Below, piece after piece: positions 1 to 9,500 of a stretch of 64,000 bases of DNA. The notes under the pieces were generated by a model, which worked only from the letters and a program-made list of their open reading frames with translations, made no database searches and was not told the origin of the DNA. Each line of letters opens with the position of its first letter. Within the stretch, counting starts at the first letter, position 1. The position numbers and the translations under genes were made by a program. This stretch comes from Heterohyrax brucei (lineage: Eukaryota > Chordata > Mammalia > Hyracoidea > Procaviidae): positions 124,426,796 to 124,490,795 of the forward strand of contig CM053142.1 of assembly GCA_028571685.1 (NCBI GenBank). Direction: 5' to 3'.

Positions 1-71
1 GGGTGTTGGTGCCTTCCCTTGAGAACAGGACTACCTCCTTTTGGGGGAGGAGTATGAGGTGCTGATGGAAC

Positions 72-140
72 TTGAGGATCTTCCTCCTTTTCACTGACCC
101 ACTACCAAGCATGATGTCTTTCTCCAGGGACTGAATGATA
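72..140 (-). mobile_element. RTE LINE 3' fragment
   Basis: The segment 'actgaccc..taccaagcatgatgtct..ctccagggactga' matches the same part of the RTE copies at 15290-15330 and 45980-46030, antisense. Only about 70 bp remain. Confidence 0.6.
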
Positions 141-344
141 TTACTAGACAAGTTTTATTGTTATATATGAATACATATTCATTTTTAATTAGATAATTTT
201 TCTAAAAGATTCATAAGGAATCAGAAGAAAACACAGATTTCATTTTAAATATCAGGTAGATAGCTTTCTGATCATTAAGTTTATTTAGGAGTTAAGAGAA
301 GAATGAATGGGAGCGATGATCCCAAGAGTCACCTTTTTCTACCA

Positions 345-850
345 CGTTATTTAACTATGTACTCTACTATGTGCCAGGCATTGCTCTTTACCTGCCATAC
401 CTTATCTAACCTCACAACTACCTCATGAGGAAATCACTTCTACTCTCCTCTTTTAAAGATGAATAAGCTGGAGATTGTTGTTGTTATGTGCTATGGTTGG
501 CTGTGATTCCCAGTGACCCTATGACTCCCAGAACAAAACACTGCCAGGTCCTGCACCATCCCCACAATCACTGCTATGCTTGAGCCCCTTGTTGCGCTAC
601 TGTGTCAATCCGTCTCACTGAGACAAACACCAAACCAAACCCAGCACCACTGAGTGGAGTCGGACTCGCAGGTCTTCCTCTTTTGCACTGACCTGCTTCT
701 TTACCAAGTGTGAAGTCCTTCTCTCTGATAACATGTCCAAAAAATGGGAATTTAAAATTTAATTTGTTGGTTACCCAGACAGCAACCAGCAGAGCTAAGG
801 TTCAAATTTAGGACTTTTTATCTTCAGAGCCTAAGGCTCAAATACTATGT
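345..850 (+). repeat. MIR SINE, split by an RTE insertion
   Basis: The left part (345-479, 'tatgtgccaggcattg', 'cctcatgaggaaat') and the right part (about 740-850, 'agcagagctaaggttcaaat') are consecutive pieces of a MIR consensus. The RTE fragment between them interrupts it. Confidence 0.65.
480..738 (-). mobile_element. RTE 3' fragment with nested AfroSINE piece
   Basis: Antisense RTE 3' end ('gttgttgttatgtgc' ... 'tgataacatgtcc'), homologous to 15121-15350 and 45811-46050. Bases 623-670 ('ccaaaccaaacccagc..gagtcggactc') do not belong to RTE and look like the 3' tail of an AfroSINE in antisense. Confidence 0.75.
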
Positions 851-1415
851 GATAGAACTCTAAAAACATTATTTATGTTAATAAAAGGCTAAAGATAGCT
901 GGCATTTTTCACGTAATTCTCAATTAAGACAGATTTTGTGACCACCAAGCCAGCCTCATAGTGACATTCACAGGTATGCTAAAATTTTTACACTACTGTA
1001 GTTCTTGAGACACGTGAGAACAATATGTATTTGAATACTTTGTTTTTGCTATTAAAGGAGAAACTCCTGCATTTTGTTCATTTTTTAACGTGTAGAATCA
1101 AAAAATCATTCTTACCTCAGGTAATTTCTAAGGTTTTGGCAAAAAGCTACACATTGTTTCTGAAGCAGCATAATCTCCCCGGGTATATGTACATCAAAGG
1201 CTGGTTTTCAAGGAAATTTACAGATTACTGGGTAAAAGTAATTGTTACATCTAGTGAGACAATTCTGACTTTTCAGTCATAAGTACTGCATTTAATTAAT
1301 GTCAGTTGCATTTTCTCTTTTGTATGTAGGAAATATGAAGGACAATAAGGCAAGTGATTTTGAGTCAGTCATGCCAAAGTTAATAACAATTCAATTTCAA
1401 AAGAAAAGCTGTCTA

Positions 1416-1917
1416 CATATGAGTTGGAATTGACTCGACAGCAAAGAGTTAGATTCGGTAATACATTAAGGAGCACTGGTAGGGCAATGGTTAAAGCACT
1501 CAGCTGCTAATCAATAGGTCAGTGGTTTGAAACCACCAAATTCAACCGTTCCCCTCCCCCTGCTATCCAGGAGAAATTACAGAATTATAACATAGGAAAC
1601 CCTATGCAGCAGTTCTTTGTCCCAAAGAGTTGCTTTAAGTCAGAATAATGGTGATGGGTTAATACATAAAACCGACGCCACAGAACTGTCGAGTTTCCCA
1701 GAAATTATGCAGTAGACACCAACGATTCAAGGCGGTGACTACCCTGGAGACCCTGGCAGCCTAGTGGTGAAGTGCTACCCCTGCTAACCAAAAGGTCGGC
1801 AATTCAAATTGCCAGACACTCCTCGCAAACTCTATGGAGCAGTTCTAGTCTGTTCTTTAGGGTCACTACGAGTGGGAATCGATTCCACGCAGTGGGTTTG
1901 TTTTTGTTTTTGTTTTG
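1416..1917 (+). repeat. Cluster of three AfroSINE copies
   Basis: A 3' tail fragment (about 1416-1452, 'gagttggaattgactcgac') is followed by an old copy with an internally diverged middle (1467-1660) and a well preserved copy (1747-1917, 'gaccctggcagcctagtgg' to 'cgcagtgggtttg' plus a T-rich tail). All are sense. Confidence 0.8.
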
Positions 1918-2929
1918 TACTACCTCATCTGTCATTTATCCATCCTTGTCTGCTTATCAGAAGGGATGGGGGTGGGAGAATTTTAGTTTACGAAGGACTT
2001 GTGTTACGAGGCCTTGTCATTTTACAAACATTGCCTCCCCTGGACAATCTCCTGGCTCCCTTCCTGCTTGTGAGGGCATCAGCGGCACATCGTGGCTGAA
2101 CAATCAGGTTCATCAGCTCTTACCTCTTCCCTAGATCAGGCTTCACCTTTACCTTTCTCCGCTTCCTACTCAGTGGTTGCAAAAAGTCTCGGGCTGACCT
2201 GAATCTGACGAGATGCACAGATGCTGATTTGTCTGTATAGCTTTTGCCTCAGATTTATTGGGTACTTGAAACTTTATGAAGGCTCTTACATCGTTTCCTT
2301 ATTTGAGCTTCAAAACGCTCTTATTTTTGTGGAGCACTGATTCAATCCATAAATACTTACTGATCGCTACTGAGTGCTAGCCAGTATTCCAGACTGGAGA
2401 ATATAGCAGGAAATAAAATGGGAAGGATAAAAGCCCAGCCCTGTTAGAACTTTCCTTATAGTGGGGGAAGGGGCTGGGGGTGGGGGTGGGGGTGGGGCGG
2501 AGGGGAACGCAGATCGCCTAGAGCCTGGTAGGCCACTGCTGGAATTCTGAGTTTTATTTCGGTGAGATAAGAAGCCAGAGGAGAGTTTGAAGACCAGGTT
2601 AAATTGTATCCCTCTTTTACAGACTGAAAATAAGATTACTCCTTAGTAAGTGCATCAGCAGCGCTCTGCACAACTCCAAGGAGGGAGTGCGAGTCAGGTC
2701 TTCAGGAGAAAAAAAAAAAAAAAACACAGTAGATGCTCGGTGTTCGGGGTGGATTTGAGGCAGAAATGAAGATGAAGACGATAAATAAGATTGATCCAAC
2801 AGGACACAGTTTACACTGCAGTACAATTTAACACGAACATACTCGAAGAGATACGCCAATGAGCAGACCTGGACTCCGGTCAGGCATTGGTCAAAGAAAA
2901 GGAAACAACTCTTACGCCGCTGACGAAGT
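1918..2929. other. Intergenic sequence before the promoter
   Basis: No gene is seen. At 2325-2430 a patch ('aaatacttactgatcgctactgagtgc') resembles an old MIR/L2-type tail. A G-rich tract lies at 2461-2501 and an A run at 2709-2724. Short open frames here are not supported by composition or homology. Confidence 0.6.
2461..2501 (+). other. G-rich tract with quadruplex potential
   Basis: At least six runs of four or five G separated by one to a few bases lie about 430-450 bp before the CpG island, on the + strand. The spacing fits the usual G-quadruplex pattern. Any role in MON2 expression is speculative. Confidence 0.6.
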
Positions 2930-3120
2930 CCTTCTTCTGCTGCGAAGCCAAAACTCGGACCGGAGTAGACGCTCCCTGCCCGGAACCCGCCGGCCCCGAG
3001 CGCGGCCCCGCCTCCTCGCCGTTCGTCGCCCGGGTTGGCCGTGGAGGGGGCGACGGCCGCGGTGCCCGGAAGTACGGTTGACGTGTCCCAGCAGCGCTCG
3101 GAATTGTGGGACATCGGCTA

Positions 3121-3162
3121 ATGGCGTCTGCGAGTCTTGGGGACCTCGGGAGCCGGCACTGA
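3121..3162 (+). promoter_or_regulatory. Upstream ORF in the MON2 5' leader
   Basis: ATG at 3121 opens a 13-codon frame closed by TGA at 3160-3162. It is the only ATG between about 3110 and the MON2 start at 3489. The sequence around it (CTAATGG) has G at +4 but no purine at -3, so initiation would be moderate. It matters only if transcription begins upstream of 3121, which is not established. Confidence 0.5.
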
Positions 3163-3488
3163 AGCTTCTTACCAGGTTAGCTGGTGACGCCCGGTGTGGC
3201 TGAGCCCCGCGGTAGCAGGAGGACTTGCCCGTCTTGTAGGCTTCTTAGCCAGAGCCGGCGGAGCCTAGCGAGGCGGAGCGACAGCTGGGGGCGCCTCGGA
3301 GAGGAATTCGAGGAGTTGAGAAGAGGCTGCGGGGGGCGCACTCGGGCTCGCAACCCAGGCCCGGCAGAGCCCCAGAGGCTAGCCGGGCAAGGACCGAGGC
3401 TCCCGGAGGGAGCTGCTTGTCGCCCCAGGAGCTGGCAGGGTCGGAGTTGGCGTGACAGCTCAGACATTGGCTCGGAGCTCGGGGGATC

Positions 3489-3599
3489 ATGTCAGGCACC
3501 AACAGCCCCGAGGCGGTTAAGAAACTGCTGGAGAATATGCAGAGCGATTTGCGGGCCCTGTCACTGGAATGCAAGAAGAAATTCCCACCTGTCAAGGAG
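3489..3599 (+). CDS. MON2: MON2 coding exon 1
   Basis: Encodes residues 1-37, from [18 protein letters not shown] to FPPVKE, an amphipathic charged N-terminus typical of the start of the DCB region. It ends in phase 0 at a strong donor (GAG|GTAAGC). It sits at the downstream edge of the CpG island. Transcription and the 5' UTR begin upstream, probably between about 3080 and 3200, but the exact start cannot be read from sequence alone. Confidence 0.96.
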
Positions 3600-6500
3600 G
3601 TAAGCTTCGGGAGACGTCAGAAGGAGGCGCCGTGAACATAGCTGGTACTGAACGACTCAGCCTTTCACCCTAGTCTGCGGTCATGTTTAATTTTCATTCG
3701 TCCCTCACCTTCCTAGATTTGCGAATTCGTAGAAGGTCCGCAAGCGCTTTTTGTCATTTCTTTCGAAGTCTGAAACGCTTTGATTTTCAGTCCTCCTGGC
3801 CTCCCGGTACAGGAATGAAATTCGTAGAGTCAGATGATTTAGGTGGATTGCACACTTGCCTCCCCCCCCCCCCTCCGCCTTTTCCAAACTTGAAACTGGC
3901 CAAACCAGGAATGACAAACTTAATGCCAGTTTGTTACCTGGAAGTTAGCATCTGCCATCATGGTGAAATCTGTGCTTCACACAGCTGTAGTATAGCACTC
4001 AATTGGAAATAGCTTTTCTCTTGTCGGCGCAAAGAGTTTAACTCTTTGTTAGTCCCGTGAAGTATTAAACTAGCCACCTAATTTAAGACAAATTTTGAAG
4101 ACCACGTAACAGTTTTAAGCCTTGATTAAGAGCAGTGCTGTACACTGTGGGAAATTTGGGCTCGGAGAAGCCCAGTACATCTCAGTTTAAGTTATATCAA
4201 GGCATTTTACTTAATTTGGACCCCTGGTGGTGTAGTGGTTAAGTACTACAAGCTGCTAACTAGAAGGTCGGCAGTTCACATCCACTAGGTAGGTGCTCCT
4301 TGGAAACTCTAGGAGGCAGGTCCACTCTGTCTTACAGGGTCACTGAGTCGGAATGGACTCCACCGCAACGGGTTTAGGATTTTTAGTTTTACTTAATTAA
4401 TCTCTTTGTACGTCATTTTTCTTTCAGCTGTAAAATAGGACTGAAGGATGGTTTTATAGGATTATAAAAAGGTCTTTGGAGCAAAAATGGTATAATTAGA
4501 GGGGCAGTAGTTAATATATAGAAATTAAATTCTACAAATATTTTCTAAATTGAAATTTTCAACTTTTGGTCACTATTGTGTGTGTGGGTGTGGGTGTGGG
4601 TGTGGGCACCATCTTAATTATCTTAAGAAAAACCTGTTATTTTTTGTCAATTCTGAGAAAATACTGCAATGACGTCTTTGTGAACGTAATTATTTTATTA
4701 TTTAATGTAGTTTAATATAGCTGCAATTTCATTTACTACTTGCTGTAAAAATTTACCAAATATTTTCATAGTTACCTAAATATTTTACCTGTATAAAGAT
4801 TCTGTTATTGGACCTTAACCGTTAAAGTTTGAATTTCAGCGTCTAAAAAGGATCTTAACTGCTGTAATTGCTTTGGTTTCATAAGTTGTCAACAAATATT
4901 TGTATAACTCCCCTCCGCCTTGCCTCCCACAAAACAAAACCCGTTGCCCTCTGCCTCATAGCCACCTTATAGTACAGAGTAGAACAGTCCCATAGGGATT
5001 CGGAGGAGCGACTGGTGGATTCGAATGCGAATGCAACCATTTGGTTGGCAGCTGAGATCTTAACCACTGTACCTACCGTCAGGACTCTGAATTTGCATAT
5101 AGTGTCTTTTTATATAAAAGTGGAAACCAGATGTACCACTTTCTGAGAGATGGCTGTGCTGATAGGTTCAAATCAATGGTTTTGATAATGGTTTGCAAAA
5201 TTTTCTCTATGACATGTATGTTGAAAGAACATTTAAACAATTTTAAAGAAATAGGTTGTTTTAAAGTATATTAAAGAATTCAGCTGTTAATAATTGTAAG
5301 AGAAATACGTTCCTTTCGAAAATGTCAAGTCCTATTTTGAAATTTCAACAATAAAGTATAGAATGAACTGTTCCCAGTTTCTGAAGCTCATGCAAATACT
5401 GGCAGTTCCCTGTGTTAATACTATAGGTCTCTGTGGGCTAGCATGGAAATTTAATTGCTATTTATTACAGTGTTTCTTTGGGAAAATGTATTCAGAGTTA
5501 CAAATAAATAACTTATGAATTTTTAGAATTCAACCAATTTCTAGTCTGGGGACTTCTGATAAAGCTCGTCTTTTACTTGAACACTGTCCAAAGAGATATT
5601 TAGTAATGTACCTTGTCTTTCAGACAGTGGTGGAAATAATTCTTGGTGTGATTCTCTCTGATACTTAATTTTGTAAAGAAGAATTTATTGAACAAAAAAC
5701 CTTGAATCTTTATCTAGTGGTACTTCTAGTATGCTTGAGGCTCTAGTTTAGGACTAGGCAAAGTCCTAAAATTCCCCTCCTCAGCAATCTTTCCCTTGAA
5801 ACCATCAAAGATTTTTTTTCTGTTTGTAAACCTTTTCTTGGGTTTTTTTAGTAGTTGTCTCATACAGTGTTTGTTCATTTGTGATATACTTATTTCACGC
5901 AGTGTAGTGCACTCCAGATTCATCCATGTTGCAAGACATATCCTGGATTCAGCATTCGTTGACATTATGTAGTATTCATTTGTGTGGATGTGCCTTGATC
6001 AAGTAGATTTTGACCTGTTTCACAGGTTTAAAACAAAAAAGATTAGCCTAACAGTGATGATTTTTAATTTTTAGGAGAAAACCTTGACTGTTAAGTAATA
6101 TTTTTGTTGAATTAAACTTTACTAAGTAATTAAGTAAATGATAAATTTTTACCTTTTTCTTTAAAGAACTGGTATGTTTCTTTGGGGGGGATGCTAGGTT
6201 GACCCTAAGGAAAAACTTTACCATGAGAAATTTTTCCATTTGTAGATTTGTTGTATAGTTAACATACTCCCAGTGTTCTCACCGGCATCGCCTGAAACAC
6301 ACATTCTATACTACTTGTAAGGCTACTCAGAAACCTAATACAATGGAATTTAAACTTTGTTCTAATTGTAAATGTGCTTTGGAAGGGATAACTCATTAAT
6401 AATTTTTAAATAAGGAAGAATTGAGTAAGATTAGTCTTCATGTTTTTAGTAATGTCTTTTGTCCATAAGGAAACTCTGGTGGCATAGTGGGTTAAGTGCT

Positions 6501-9500
6501 ATATCTCCTGAATTAAAGGTTGGCAGTTCAAATCTGCCATGCACTCTTTGGAAACTGTGGGGCAGTTCTACTCTGACTTCTAGGGTCTCTACGAGTCAGA
6601 CCCGCCTTGATGGCAGTGGGTTTTTGGGTTTGTCCATAATACTTGGCTGTGATATATGTGTGTGTATATGTATATATATACATATATTAGTTTTTCATTT
6701 TAAAATTTATGAACAAGTTGTTTTGTGACATTGGTTGCAACCCCACAATGTGTCAGCACTCTTCCCCCTTTCCCTTTCCACTCTGGATTCTCCATGTCCA
6801 TTCTCCAGTTTTCCAGTCCTTTCATGGCATCTTTGCTTTTGGGCAGGTGTTGTCCATTTGGCCTCAAATAATTAAACTGGGAAGCACATTCTTCATATGT
6901 GTTGCTGTTTGTTTTATAGTCCTGTTTAATCTTTGGCTGAAAGGTAGACTACGGAGTGGCTTCGGTTCTGAGGTAACAGGATTTCTGGGGGCCATCGTCT
7001 TGGGAGTTCCTGTAGTCTCTGTCAGAACAATGAGTCTTGTCTGTTTTTTGTGAGTTGAATTTTGTTCTACATTTTTCTGCCACACTGTTGTGGTCCCTGT
7101 CAGAGCATTTGGTGGTGATAGCCAATACTGTCTAGTTCTGGGCTCATGCTAGTGGAGGCTGTGGTCCATGTGATCCATTTGTCCTTTGGACTAATATTTT
7201 CCGTGTATCTTTGGTTTTCTTCATTCTCCTTTGCTTCAACTGTGATGGGACCAATAGATACATTTCAGATGGCTGTGCACAGGCTTTTAAGATCCAGACA
7301 CTACTCACCAAGGAAGGATGTGGAACATTTTCTTTATGTACTATATTATGCCAATTAACCTGGATGTCCGGGAGACCATGGTCATCAGCCCTCAGTCCCA
7401 TTAACTTGCTCCCCACAGATGTTGAGCAGTGTCTAGGAAGCTTCTGTGACTCTGCCTTGATCAAGTAGTGCTGACTTCCCTTATGTTATGTGTTGTCTTT
7501 CCCTTCACCAAAGTTAGCATTTGTCTACTATCTAGTCAGTAATTTCCCCTCCTCAGCAATCCTTCCCTTGAAACCATCAAAAATTTTTTTCTCTTTATAA
7601 ACTTTTTCCTGGTTTTTTATAATAGTTGTCTCATACAATGTTTGTTCATTTGTGATTTACTTATTTCGCTCAGTGTAGTGGCCTCCAGATTCATCCATGT
7701 TACAAGATAACATCATGGATTCGGTGTTCTTTATCACTGGGTAGTATTCAGTTGTGTGGATGTGCCATGCATTTTTCGTCCATTCATGTGTTGGTGGGCA
7801 CGTAGATTGTTTCCATCGTTTTGCCGTTCTGACTAATGCTATAAAGAACCCGAGTATGTGTATGAGGTCTGACAATTAAGTCCGTGAACTTAATTGTTCC
7901 AGGTGCTACATACCTCATTGCTAAACATCACTACAGTCACCTTTGAAACTACTCCCTTGGGAAGCCATACACTGACACCAGCGCATAGTCTACTATTCAA
8001 AGCAGTTTTGGAACTCTTTCTGAAATGGCCATTGTGCAGTGTCCAGTTTCACAAACTCAATTGTGTAGTTGTCTGTGAGGGATTTTTTTAGCCAGTAAGC
8101 AAATAACTGTCTTGGAACACCCCCCTCCTCACCTGATTTGGCCCCCAATGACTTTTTACTTTACTTGAAGATAAAGGAAATATTGAAAGGAAGATATCTT
8201 GATGACATTAGAACATCAAGGGTAATACGACAACAGCTCTGATGGCCATTCCAGAAAAAGAGTTCCAAAATTGCTTTGAAGGGTAGACTGGGTGCTGATA
8301 TCGGTGCATAGCTTCCCAAGGGGAGTACTCTCAGGGTGACTGCAGTGATAATGATATTTAGCAATGAGGGTGGTATTTAGCAATTTAGGATGTGGGTGGA
8401 AACTTAATTTGCAGTCTTCATATGTCTGTTCGTAGGACTGCTCTTCTCTAGGATATATTCCTAGGAGTGGGATTGTGGGATCATATGATATTTTCTATTT
8501 CTGGCTTTTTAAGGAGGTAAGACATCCTCTTCCATGGTGGTTGTACCATTTTACATACCTACCAATAGCATATAAGAGTTCCAGCCTCTCTCTATCTTCT
8601 CCAACATTTGTTATATTCTGCTTTTTTTAACATTAGTGCCAGGAGTGTTGGAACCCTGGTGGCATAGTGATTAAGAGCTTGGCTGCTAACCAGAAGGTCA
8701 GCAGTTCAAAGCCACCAGCCACTCCTTGGAAACCCTACGGGGCAGTTGTACTCTTCCCTTTATGGTCACTGTGAGTTGAAACCAACTTGAAGGCACCTAA
8801 CAACAAATGTAGGGATGAGATGGTATTTTTTCATACTTTTGATTTTCATTTCTCACTAAAGGGCACTGAACAACAATAGTAGCTAATGATCTCAGGCATT
8901 TCTCCCCCCCCCCCACTTTTTTTTTTATTATGACTGAGTGAAAATGTACATTCCCGTATAAATTTACATGCCCACCTATATGCCTTCCACTGCTCTCCCT
9001 GCCCAGTGACAGCACACTGTTCCTCTCTGCTTCATAGGTGTCTCATCCTTCCAACAGCCTCCTGTCCCCTCCTCTCCACCCACTCTCCTTCCTCCAGCCA
9101 GAGGTCAGCAGGATGATATCCTATAGATGCATAGAACCATAAAGTGCAACCAATATATGGTCACTCTGCATCACCAAGTCCAATCCATTTGTTTCTGAAG
9201 AGTGGACCTTTGTTATGATTTATGGGCAAGGGCAGCATCAGGGCCAGGGGGCATGCTCCCAGGGCAACCCTGAAACGGCTGGACCATCAATTGAGGTCTT
9301 TAAGTGGAGATCTCAGGGTGCACCCCTTTTTATTCTTGTGTTGCCAGTGAGACTCAACTTAGTGAGCTCCATCGCGGCTATCACTGGTGGTGGCCGGGCA
9401 CCATCCGGTTCTTCCGGTCCCAAGTCGATGTAGGCACCCACTCATGTGGGTCTCTCTATCTTCTGAGTTGTCTTTCCCCAGTGTCATTTTGGTCCTCGGT

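Larger units (their letters stand above)
2930..3640 (+). promoter_or_regulatory. MON2: CpG-island promoter of MON2
   Basis: This stretch is strikingly GC- and CpG-rich compared with the AT-rich sequence around it and contains exon 1. It has no TATA box at a sensible place. Visible candidate elements are a GC box (ccccgcctcc, 3006-3015), an ETS/GABP consensus (cccggaagt, 3065-3073) and a CRE half-site (tgacgtgt, 3079-3086). This is the usual build of a housekeeping TATA-less promoter with dispersed start sites. Factor binding is inferred from motifs only. Confidence 0.85.

Noticed and set aside
2617..3603. Long open frames over the CpG island (for example 165 codons on minus at 2617-3114 and 139 codons on plus at 3184-3603).
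   Set aside because: GC-rich DNA has few stop codons by composition. The frames overlap each other on both strands, differ from the MON2 frame, and show no recognisable domain.
5991..7468. A 16-bp identity (TGCCTTGATCAAGTAG at 5991-6006 and 7453-7468) as a sign of recombination between two L1 pieces.
   Set aside because: The copies are at different places in L1 order, and one match of this length in 64 kb is within chance expectation.
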